DNA of 64,000 nucleotides, from the NCBI GenBank assembly GCA_000720535.1, contig JOAZ01000014.1, positions 62,001 to 126,000 of the forward strand. The letters are read 5' to 3'. The stretch's first letter is position 1; the number at the start of each line of letters is the position of its first letter. Shown piece by piece: positions 7,858-14,953 of the stretch. The notes under the pieces are model-generated. The model saw only the letters and a program-made list of their open reading frames with translations. It made no database searches and was not told the DNA's origin. The DNA comes from Streptomyces halstedii (GTDB lineage: Bacteria; Actinomycetota; Actinomycetes; Streptomycetales; Streptomycetaceae). The position numbers were made by a program, and so were the translations under genes.

Positions 7858-9303
7858 ATGCAGCGCAGAGTCACCGTCGCCATGCTGTCCGCCGCCCTCA
7901 TGGTGGCCACCGCGGCCGACACCGCCCACGGCGCCCCCACCACCGCCGCCGCGGGCGAACTGACCTTCCAGGACATCGCCACCGCGGGCGTCGGGTCCCC
8001 TTACTACCGCATCCCCGCGCTGACCACCTCCACCAAGGGCACCCTGCTCGCCGCCTACGACGCCCGGCCCACACTCGGTGACCTGCCCGGCAACCTCGGG
8101 GTCGTCCTGCGCCGCAGCACCGACGGCGGGACCACCTGGCAGACCCAGCAGGTCGTCCGCAAGGAGGCCGCCCCCAAGGGCTTCGGCGACCCGAGCCTGC
8201 TCACCGACACCACCACGGGCCGGATCTTCGTCTTCTACGCGAGCTCCGTGAACCAGGGCTTCTTCGGATCGGCCACCGGCAACGACGAGAACGACCCGGA
8301 CGTCCTCCAGGCCGACTACAGCTACTCGGACGACGACGGGGTGACCTGGACCCACCGCCGCATCACCCAGCAGATCAAGAACCCCGCCTGGGCCGGGATG
8401 TTCGCCGCCTCCGGCCAGGGCATCCAGCTGCGCAACGGCCCGTACAAGGGCCGGCTGATCCAGCAGTACGCCATCCGCCACGACGGGGCCAACTACGCGG
8501 TCAGCGCGTACAGCGACGACCACGGCGAGACGTGGAAGACGGGCCGGCCGGTCGGGCCGGGCGGCGACGAGAACAAGACCGTCGAGCTGAACGACGGGCG
8601 GATCATGCTCAACAACCGCTCCGCGCCGTACCGCACCGTCGCCTACTCCTCCGACGGCGGCGTCACCTACACGCCGTTCACGCAGGACACCAACCTGCCC
8701 GACCCGGCGAACAACGGCTCGGTCATCCGCTACGCCCCCGACGCGGCCGCGTCCGACCCGCAGTCCTCGTGGCTGCTGTTCAGCAACACGGAGAGCACCT
8801 TCTCGCGGCGCAACCTCACCGTGAAGATGTCCTGCGACAACGGGAAGACCTGGCCGATCCGGAAGGTCGTCGATCCCGGCAGCGCCGCGTACTCCACGCT
8901 GACGCGGCTGCCCGACGGCCGGCTCGGGCTGCTCTACGAGCGCGGCGACGTCCAGCACATCACCTACTCCTCCTTCGACCTGAAGTGGCTAGGCGGCACC
9001 TGCGCGGACATCACCATCACCCCGCCGGCCACACTGAAGGCGGGAACGGCCACGGAGATCACCGTCCGCGTCGTCAACCGGATGGACGTGACCCGCAGCG
9101 CCGGGACGCTCGACCTGGCGGTGCCCAGCGGCTGGACGACGAAGCGGGTGGCGTTCCCGGCGACCCGGCCGGGTGAGGGCGCGAACATCAAGGTCCCCGT
9201 CACGATCCCGGCCGGCGCCTACGGGAACGCCGAGCTGACCGTTACGTACACCTCCGACGGCAAGCAGGCCTCGGGGCGCCGGACGGTGACCGTGACGCCG
9301 TAG
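7858..9303 (+). CDS. Secreted exo-alpha-sialidase (GH33) with C-terminal NEW3-like domain
   Basis: 481 residues. Sec-type signal with likely cleavage after AHG (residue 25). The six-bladed propeller carries the YRIP motif (Arg51), Asp in YDAR (about 68), and five Asp boxes (87-94, 157-164, 219-226, 264-271, 325-332). It also has VELNDGRIMLNNR with Glu243 and Arg254, the nucleophile-type Tyr345 (YSTLT) and Glu361 (YERG). These are the known GH33 catalytic residues. Residues about 383-481 form an immunoglobulin-like NEW3 domain seen in secreted actinobacterial glycosidases. It releases terminal sialic acid from host or environmental glycoconjugates. It is the third gene of the site-B operon and ends at a strong hairpin. 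Confidence 0.95.
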   Translation: MQRRVTVAMLSAALMVATAADTAHGAPTTAAAGELTFQDIATAGVGSPYYRIPALTTSTKGTLLAAYDARPTLGDLPGNLGVVLRRSTDGGTTWQTQQVVRKEAAPKGFGDPSLLTDTTTGRIFVFYASSVNQGFFGSATGNDENDPDVLQADYSYSDDDGVTWTHRRITQQIKNPAWAGMFAASGQGIQLRNGPYKGRLIQQYAIRHDGANYAVSAYSDDHGETWKTGRPVGPGGDENKTVELNDGRIMLNNRSAPYRTVAYSSDGGVTYTPFTQDTNLPDPANNGSVIRYAPDAAASDPQSSWLLFSNTESTFSRRNLTVKMSCDNGKTWPIRKVVDPGSAAYSTLTRLPDGRLGLLYERGDVQHITYSSFDLKWLGGTCADITITPPATLKAGTATEITVRVVNRMDVTRSAGTLDLAVPSGWTTKRVAFPATRPGEGANIKVPVTIPAGAYGNAELTVTYTSDGKQASGRRTVTVTP

Positions 9304-9326
9304 GCACCGGACAAAGGCGGCGCCTC

Positions 9327-9362
9327 CCGTCCCGGCTCCGCGTCATGCCGGAGCCGGGACGG
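9327..9362 (+). terminator. Terminator after sialidase
   Basis: Perfect 14-bp stem (9327-9340 with 9349-9362), 8-nt loop, 24 bp after the sialidase stop and before the convergent GNAT gene. No T-run, as usual in Streptomyces. It can serve both directions. Confidence 0.75.
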
Positions 9363-9418
9363 CCGTGTCTCGGCCGAGGACTCCTCGGCGTCCGCTCACG
9401 GCTGCCGTTCCACGGTGC

Positions 9419-9997
9419 TCAAGGAGCCGGAGCGCCGTGCGCCGGCGGCGTGGGGCGGTCCAGGCGCCAGACCACCTCGACGCCGCTGCCGGAGGGGACC
9501 ACGGGCGGCGCCGCCCGTTCACGCCGGACCTCGGTGAACCCCAGCCGGCGCGGTACGGCGGCGCTGGCGGTGTTGGCCAGATCGTGCGTGATCTCCAGGT
9601 ACTCCACGTCCGGCAGGGCGAACATCTCGGCCACCAGCCCCGCCGTCGCCCGCGTGGCTGTGCCCTGGCCGACGGCGGCGGGGTGCAGCCAGTACCCCAT
9701 CCGCCATCCCCCGGGTACGGGCCCCCGGTAGCTCTGGCACATCCCGATGAACGTGCCGTCCCTGACGACGCCGTAGGTGTAGACCTCGCCGCGCGCCCAC
9801 TTCGTCTCGGCCTTCGCCAGAAGATCCCGGGTGCTCTTCCCGCTGAGCGGGGCGACCCACGGCATCCACGGGCGCAGGTGGTCCAGGGACTCCTCGGTCA
9901 GTCTGAACACCTGGGCGAAGTCGCGCTGTCCGCGCAGACGCCGCAGGAGGAAGTCTCCGCAGGGGATGATCTGACTCGGCCGGTCCATGACGGCCAT
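9419..9997 (-). CDS. GNAT N-acetyltransferase (RimJ/RimL-like)
   Basis: 192-residue cytoplasmic acetyltransferase. It has a RimJ-like N-terminus (FLLRRLRGQRDFAQVF...HLRPWMPW), the acetyl-CoA loop region (GYWLHPAAVGQGTATRAT) and the C-terminal LEITHDLANTASAAVPRRLGF-type segment. Start at 9997 (ATG) is chosen; ATG 9988 is equally possible because neither has a clear ribosome site. It probably acetylates a ribosomal-protein N-terminus or small amine. It sits inside the sialic acid island without an obvious role there. Confidence 0.82.
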   Translation of the reverse strand: MAVMDRPSQIIPCGDFLLRRLRGQRDFAQVFRLTEESLDHLRPWMPWVAPLSGKSTRDLLAKAETKWARGEVYTYGVVRDGTFIGMCQSYRGPVPGGWRMGYWLHPAAVGQGTATRATAGLVAEMFALPDVEYLEITHDLANTASAAVPRRLGFTEVRRERAAPPVVPSGSGVEVVWRLDRPTPPAHGAPAP

Positions 9998-10174
9998 GAT
10001 TGTTTCGCGGAACGGTCCACCGCAACGAGGTACGGGGATCCGGGCGGCCCGCCTGTCCGTTCGAGCGGCGCGCGCAGGCGGGTGGCCGGGCCCGGAAACA
10101 CCTGTGCCCGCCCCCGGCCGGCTGCGACGATACGGGGACGGCACCTCCCGGGACGACGGACAGGCGGCAGCTCC

Positions 10175-11413
10175 ATGGCGGCGACGGGTTTACGGATGGG
10201 CGTGGTCGGCGGCAGCGTCGCCGGGTGCGCGATGGCGGTCGCGGGCGTCCGGGCCGGGGCGGACGTCACGGTGTACGAGCGCAGCGCGGGCGCGCTCCAG
10301 GACCGGGGGCTCGGCATCGTCGTCCCGCCCGCACTGTACGCACGGCTGGTCGGCTCGGGCTATCTGGACGCGGCCATGCCGACGGCCCCCGTGGCGACCC
10401 GTGTCTGGCTGACCCGGGAGCCGGGGGGACGGTCGGCGCGTGAGTTCGCCCGTCAGCCCAGCCCGGTGACCCCGTGCAACTGGGGTCTGCTGTGGCAGGC
10501 GTTGCGCGCCGCCACCACCGGCGCGCGCTACCACCGGGGGCGCCCGGTCCTCTCCCTCGGACGGACGGCCGCCGGGCGCGCGGTCGTGCGTACGGCCGAG
10601 GGCGAGGAGACGTACGACGTCGTCGCGGGCGCCGACGGGCACCGCTCGCTCACCCGCCGCCTGCTCGCCCCCTCGCTGCGGGCCTCCCCGGCCGGGTACG
10701 CGGTGTGGCGCGGCACGCTTCCGCCGAGCGCCCTCGCGGAGCACCCACGGCCGCTGGAACTGCTGCGCGAGGCCTGGGTCACGATCGGCTTCCCCGGCGG
10801 ACACGGCATCTTCTACCTGATCCCCCGGGGCGGCGGCGCCGGGCCCGGCGACCGTCTGCTCGCCTACGCGATCTACGCGACGCCGCCCGGCCGGTCCCCG
10901 GGCGAGGTCGCCCACGTACGGGAGATCGCCGAGCGGTACTTCCCCGCGGAGTGGGCCGGGATCGTGGCCCGCGGCGAGCACACCGCGATGACCTGCCACC
11001 CCGTCGCCGACGTGCGCGCGCCCCTCACCGCGGACCCGCCGTTCCTGCTGGCGGGGGACGCGGCGGGGGTCACCCGCCCGCACACGGCGAGCGGCGCCGT
11101 CAAGGCGCTCCAGGACGCCCTGTGCCTGGAGGAGGCGCTGCGGACGTCCGCCTCACCCGCCGAGGCCCTGCGCTCCTACGCGCGCGAGCGCACCCCCGAG
11201 GTGGCACGGCTGGTGGAGCTGGGCCGCAGGCTGGGCCGCGCCCAGGTGGAACGGGCCCCGGACTGGACCGCGATGGACCAGGGCGCGGTGGAGGCGTGGT
11301 GCCGGGCCACCCTGGCGGGCGCCACCAGCTACCTCTACGCGGAGGCGGAGGCGGACGCGGCTCCGGGGGCGGCTCCGGGCACGGTTCCCGAGGGGGCTCC
11401 CGGGGCGGGCTGA
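10175..11413 (+). CDS. FAD-dependent monooxygenase, with N-terminal TTA codon
   Basis: 412-residue aromatic-hydroxylase-type flavoprotein. It has a dinucleotide fold GVVGGSVAGCAMAVAG with VYER, a DG motif (GADGHRS) and a GD motif (LLAGDAAGVTRPHTASG). It is divergent from the GNAT gene. With the ATG at 10175, codon 6 (10190-10192) is TTA, the rare leucine codon read by bldA tRNA. An alternative ATG at 10196 would exclude it; neither start has a strong ribosome site. The Ala/Pro/Gly-rich tail overlaps the opposite-strand regulator gene by 79 bp. The substrate is unknown and no biosynthetic cluster is visible nearby. Confidence 0.86.
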   Translation: MAATGLRMGVVGGSVAGCAMAVAGVRAGADVTVYERSAGALQDRGLGIVVPPALYARLVGSGYLDAAMPTAPVATRVWLTREPGGRSAREFARQPSPVTPCNWGLLWQALRAATTGARYHRGRPVLSLGRTAAGRAVVRTAEGEETYDVVAGADGHRSLTRRLLAPSLRASPAGYAVWRGTLPPSALAEHPRPLELLREAWVTIGFPGGHGIFYLIPRGGGAGPGDRLLAYAIYATPPGRSPGEVAHVREIAERYFPAEWAGIVARGEHTAMTCHPVADVRAPLTADPPFLLAGDAAGVTRPHTASGAVKALQDALCLEEALRTSASPAEALRSYARERTPEVARLVELGRRLGRAQVERAPDWTAMDQGAVEAWCRATLAGATSYLYAEAEADAAPGAAPGTVPEGAPGAG

Positions 11414-12096
11414 GGTTCGAGCCGGGCGCGGATGCCGTCGAAGTGCGTGCGCATGGCGCGCACCGCGCGCACGCCGTCCGCCGCCGCGACCGCCTCGACG
11501 ATCTCGTGGTGCTGGGCGCAGGTGACGGCGGGGTCCTGGTGGCCGTCGTCCACGTCCTCGCGCACCCGGTCCATGGCCGCCCAGAAGGCGTCCAGCACCT
11601 CGCTCAGGAGGTGGTTGTCGAGCGAGGAGTAGAGCGCGAGGTGGAAGGCGCGGTCGGTGGCGCGGGCGACCCGGCCGTCCCGGGCGGCCTCGGACTCCAT
11701 GGTGGCGACCAGCGCCCGCAGCACGGCCAGGTCCTCCGCGGGCACGCCCGCGGTGACGGGGCCGATCAGGCCGGTCTCCAGCGCCTCGCGCACCTTCATC
11801 AGCTCCAGCAGGCCCGGCTCCCCCTGACCGTGCCGGACGGCGGCCCGGAAGGCCAGCCCCTCGACGAAGGGCGACAGGGAGAGCGAGCCGACGAACGTGC
11901 CGAAGCCGCGCCGGATCTCGACGACGTTCATGGCCTGGAGCGCCTTGAGCGCTTCGCGCACGGAGACCCGTCCGGCGGCGAACAGCTCCATCAACTCGGC
12001 CTCGGTGGGCAGCGGGTCACCGGGGCCGAGCCTGCGTTCGAGGATCAGTTCCTTGATCCTTCGCTCGATGTCCTGAGCCATGGTGGGGCGGGCCAC
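11335..12096 (-). CDS. FadR-type GntR regulator 2
   Basis: 253 residues. GntR winged helix at 10-75 (DPLPTEAELMELF, VSVREALKALQAMNVVEIRRGFGTFVG), then an FCD domain with DRAFH and QHHEIV ligand-type residues, and a low-complexity Ala/Gly/Pro/Ser tail of about 25 residues. GTG start at 12096 follows AGGAGGA. It is divergent from nanA across 210 bp containing site C and a second inverted repeat. It resembles regulator 1 in length and recognition helix, so the two may share or compete for operators. Its C-terminal coding region overlaps the end of the monooxygenase gene. Confidence 0.9.
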   Translation of the reverse strand: MARPTMAQDIERRIKELILERRLGPGDPLPTEAELMELFAAGRVSVREALKALQAMNVVEIRRGFGTFVGSLSLSPFVEGLAFRAAVRHGQGEPGLLELMKVREALETGLIGPVTAGVPAEDLAVLRALVATMESEAARDGRVARATDRAFHLALYSSLDNHLLSEVLDAFWAAMDRVREDVDDGHQDPAVTCAQHHEIVEAVAAADGVRAVRAMRTHFDGIRARLEPQPAPGAPSGTVPGAAPGAASASASA

Positions 12097-12134
12097 TACG
12101 GTCCTCCTGAGGTGTCGCCGGGTGCCGGTGCCTC

Positions 12135-12194
12135 TTGACCGGCCGCCGGGGCATCTGTCTAAGGTAAGCCTCAGACATAGGACATCTTACGTCT
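12135..12194 (+). promoter_or_regulatory. nanAKE promoter and operator (site C)
   Basis: TTGACC (12135-12140) and TAAGGT (12160-12165) are separated by 19 bp. GACATCTTACGTC at 12181-12193 differs from site B at one base in the 13-bp core, and the distance from the -35 to the operator (46 bp) is almost the same as at site B (44 bp). A second repeat, TGTCT-N12-AGACA (12156-12177), brackets the -10 region and may be the target of the divergent GntR protein. Confidence 0.65.
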
Positions 12195-12306
12195 CATGTT
12201 CTGGTCCGTCTCCCCTTCCGGACGGCCCTCCGGAGGTCTTCCGGAGGACGTGCCGGAGGATTCCGGAAGACGGGCCGATGTTCCGAACGAGCTGGAGCCC
12301 CTCACC

Positions 12307-13266
12307 ATGTCCCTGACCGCACCGCTGCACGGCGTCGTCCCGCCGGTCTGCACCCCGCTCGACGCACGCGGGGAGGTCGACACGGCCTCGCTCGCCCGGC
12401 TCGTCGGCCACCTCGTCGACGGCGGCGTCCACGGACTCTTCGCCCTCGGTTCGACCAGCGAGGTCGCCTATCTGACCGACGCCCAGCGCGCCACCGCCCT
12501 GGAGACCGTGGTCACCGCGGCCGCCGGGCGGGTCCCGGTGCTGGCCGGCGTCATCGACACGACGACCGCCCGGGTCATCGAGCACGCACGGGCCGCGGCC
12601 GAGCTGGGCGCGGACGCCCTCGTGGCGACCGCGCCGTTCTACACCCGTACGCACCCCAAGGAGATCGCCGCGCACTTCCGCCGGCTGCGCGCCGCCGTCG
12701 ACCTCCCGCTGTTCGCCTACGACATCCCGGTGGCGGTGCACTCCAAGCTCTCCGCCGCCCTGGTGCGCGAGCTGGCGGAGGACGGCACCCTGGCCGGGCT
12801 CAAGGACAGCAGCGGTGACGAGGGCGGGCTGCGCCGGATGATCGTGGAGCTCGGCGGCCGCGAGGGCCGGTCCCGGGGGCCCGTGCCGCACTTCAGCGTG
12901 CTGACCGGTTCCGAACTCACCGTGGACGCCGCGCTGCTGGCCGGGGCGGACGGTGTGGTGCCCGGCATCGGCAACGTGGACCCGGCCGGCTACGTCCGGC
13001 TGTACGACGCCGCGCGGGCCGGGGACTGGGTGCTCGCCGCCCGGGAGCAGGAGCGGCTCGTCGAACTGTTCGCCATGGTGGACGCCGGTCCGGAGGAGGA
13101 CATGGGCCGCAGCTCCTCGGCGCTCGGCTCCTTCAAGGAGGCGCTGCGGCTGCTCGGTGTGATCGACGACGGCGCCACCGCCTTCCCGCAGATCCCGCTG
13201 TCCGCCGAGTCCGTCGCGCTGGTCGCGGAGCGGCTGCGCGGCGCCGGTCTGCCGCCGGTCCGATGA
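12307..13266 (+). CDS. nanA: N-acetylneuraminate lyase (DHDPS/NAL family)
   Basis: 319-residue TIM-barrel Schiff-base aldolase. The carboxylate-binding motif is GSTSE (48-52), where the family has G-T-T/S-G-E. Catalytic Tyr138 (FAYDIP) and Schiff-base Lys166 (GLKDSSGD) are present. It cleaves sialic acid to N-acetylmannosamine and pyruvate in the cytoplasm. Its place ahead of a ROK kinase and NanE, each overlapping by four bases, makes the lyase assignment much likelier than dihydrodipicolinate synthase. It is regulated from the site-C promoter. Confidence 0.9.
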   Translation: MSLTAPLHGVVPPVCTPLDARGEVDTASLARLVGHLVDGGVHGLFALGSTSEVAYLTDAQRATALETVVTAAAGRVPVLAGVIDTTTARVIEHARAAAELGADALVATAPFYTRTHPKEIAAHFRRLRAAVDLPLFAYDIPVAVHSKLSAALVRELAEDGTLAGLKDSSGDEGGLRRMIVELGGREGRSRGPVPHFSVLTGSELTVDAALLAGADGVVPGIGNVDPAGYVRLYDAARAGDWVLAAREQERLVELFAMVDAGPEEDMGRSSSALGSFKEALRLLGVIDDGATAFPQIPLSAESVALVAERLRGAGLPPVR

Positions 13267-14207
13267 GCGCCCGGGCGACCGGGGCCGTGGTGATCGGCCT
13301 CGACCTCGGCGGGACGAAGATCGCGGCCGCGCTCTTCGCCGCCGACGGCACGGTGCTGGCCCGGCACACCCGGCCCACCCCCGCGCGGGACGGGGCCGGG
13401 GCGGTGCTCGACGCGCTCGCCGGGGCGGCGGCCGAGGTGGACCCGGGCCGGCTGGCCACGGCGCTCGGCATCGCCGCCGCCGGGGTCGTCGATCCCCGCA
13501 GCGGCCTGGTCACCAGTGCCACCGACTCGATCCGCGGCTGGGCGGGCACCGCGCTCGGCGCCGGTCTCGCGGACCGTACGGGGCTGCCGGTGGCCTGCGA
13601 CAACGACGTACGCGCGACCGCCGGTCCCGAGCTGGCCGCGCTGGCAGACGGCCGGGGTTCGCTGCTGTTCGCGGCCGTCGGTACGGGCGTGGGCGGCGCG
13701 CTGGCCGTCGACGGCCGGATGCTGCACGGCGCGTACGGCATCGCCGGCCACCTCGGCCATCTGCCCAGCGCGGAGGCGGCCGGGCTGCCCTGCACCTGCG
13801 GCGCCACCGGGCACCTGGAGGTCATCGCCTCCGGCCCCGGCATCGCCGCCCACTACGAGCGGCTCACCGGCGCCCCCGTGGACCGGCTCGAAACGGTCGC
13901 CGCCCGCGCCGCCGCGGGCGAAGCGGCCGCCGTACGCGCCGTCACCACCGGTGCCACGGCGGCCGGACGGGTCCTCGGGGGACTCGCCAACGCGCTCGGC
14001 CCCGACCGGGTCGTCGTCGGCGGCGGTGTCCCGAGGATCGGACCGCTGTACGGCGACGCGCTGGCCGCCGCCTTCGCGGCCGAGCTGATGCCACCGCTGC
14101 GCGGGCTCCTGCCCGAGCCCCCGCTCTTCGGCCACGACGCCGCCGTGACCGGCGCCGCGGCCCTGACCACCACCCTTCCCCTCCACCACCCGGGAGCCCT
14201 CCGATGA
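13263..14207 (+). CDS. nanK: N-acetylmannosamine kinase (ROK family)
   Basis: 314 residues, start overlapping the nanA stop (ATGA). N-terminal phosphate-binding motif LDLGGTKIAAALF, catalytic DND-type segment (ACDNDVRA) and the ROK zinc segment GLPCTCGATGHLE. In the last, one of the usual cysteines is His, so zinc binding may be altered. It phosphorylates ManNAc to ManNAc-6-phosphate for NanE. Glucokinase activity is the family alternative, but the operon position between lyase and epimerase settles the role. Confidence 0.9.
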   Translation: MSARATGAVVIGLDLGGTKIAAALFAADGTVLARHTRPTPARDGAGAVLDALAGAAAEVDPGRLATALGIAAAGVVDPRSGLVTSATDSIRGWAGTALGAGLADRTGLPVACDNDVRATAGPELAALADGRGSLLFAAVGTGVGGALAVDGRMLHGAYGIAGHLGHLPSAEAAGLPCTCGATGHLEVIASGPGIAAHYERLTGAPVDRLETVAARAAAGEAAAVRAVTTGATAAGRVLGGLANALGPDRVVVGGGVPRIGPLYGDALAAAFAAELMPPLRGLLPEPPLFGHDAAVTGAAALTTTLPLHHPGALR

Positions 14208-14884
14208 CCGCTCAGGATCTCGCCGACACCCTCCGGGGCCGGCTGATCGTCTCCTGCCAGGCGCCCCCCGGCGACCCGATGCGGGAGACCGCCACCCTGG
14301 TACGCCTCGCCCTCTCGGCCGTCGCCGGCGGCGGCAGCGCGATCCGCGCCAACGGACCCGAGGTCGTCGCCGCGATCGTGAAGGCCGTGGACCTGCCGGT
14401 CATCGGCCTGTGGAAGGACGGCGACACCGGCGTCTACATCACCCCGACCGTCCGGCACGCCCTGGCGATCGTCGAGGCCGGTGCGGCCGTGGTCGCCGCC
14501 GACGCCACCGACCGGCCGCGCCCCGACGGCTCGGACTTCGCCGAGCTGGTCACCGCCGTGCACGCGGCGGGCGCCCTGGTCATGGCGGACGTCTCCACCC
14601 TCGACGAGGGGATCGCCGCCGCCGCGCTGGGGGCGGACTTCGTCTCCACGACGCTGTCCGGCTATGTGCCCGGAACCCCCGAGCAGACCGGCCCTGACCT
14701 GGACCTTGTGACATCTCTCTCGGCCGCGATCTCTGTACCGGTCGTCGCCGAAGGCCGTATCAATACCCCCGGGGAGGCTGCCGAGGCGATCGCCCGGGGC
14801 GCGCACAGCGTCGTGGTCGGTACGGCCATCACCGCACCCACCGCCCTGACCGCCCGCTTCGTCGCCGGCCTCGCCCGGCCCTGA
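14204..14884 (+). CDS. nanE: N-acetylmannosamine-6-phosphate 2-epimerase
   Basis: 226-residue TIM barrel overlapping nanK by four bases. It has the NanE-type N-terminus GRLIVSCQAPPGDPM, the catalytic-lysine region (VIGLWKDGDTGVYITPT), the ADATDRPRPDG loop, and a phosphate-binding end VVAEGRINTPGEAAEA...GAHSVVVGTAIT. It yields N-acetylglucosamine-6-phosphate. The next enzymes, NagA and NagB, are not in the window and must be supplied elsewhere. Confidence 0.94.
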   Translation: MTAQDLADTLRGRLIVSCQAPPGDPMRETATLVRLALSAVAGGGSAIRANGPEVVAAIVKAVDLPVIGLWKDGDTGVYITPTVRHALAIVEAGAAVVAADATDRPRPDGSDFAELVTAVHAAGALVMADVSTLDEGIAAAALGADFVSTTLSGYVPGTPEQTGPDLDLVTSLSAAISVPVVAEGRINTPGEAAEAIARGAHSVVVGTAITAPTALTARFVAGLARP

Positions 14885-14902
14885 GCGGCCTGTCCCACCC
14901 CC

Positions 14903-14938
14903 GCGGGACGGCTGCCCGGCGACGAGACGCCGTCCCGC
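14903..14938 (+). promoter_or_regulatory. Hairpin between nanE and nanT-like gene
   Basis: GCGGGACGGC (14903-14912) pairs with GCCGTCCCGC (14929-14938) around a 16-nt loop. It ends three bases before an ATG and 15 bases before the preferred GTG start of the transporter gene. It could be an attenuator or lower transporter translation relative to nanAKE. Confidence 0.5.
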
Positions 14939-14953
14939 ACCATGGAGCGCACC

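Noticed and set aside
10000-12100. Secondary-metabolite cluster around the FAD monooxygenase
   Set aside because: No polyketide, peptide, terpene or tailoring partners nearby; a single oxygenase is not enough.
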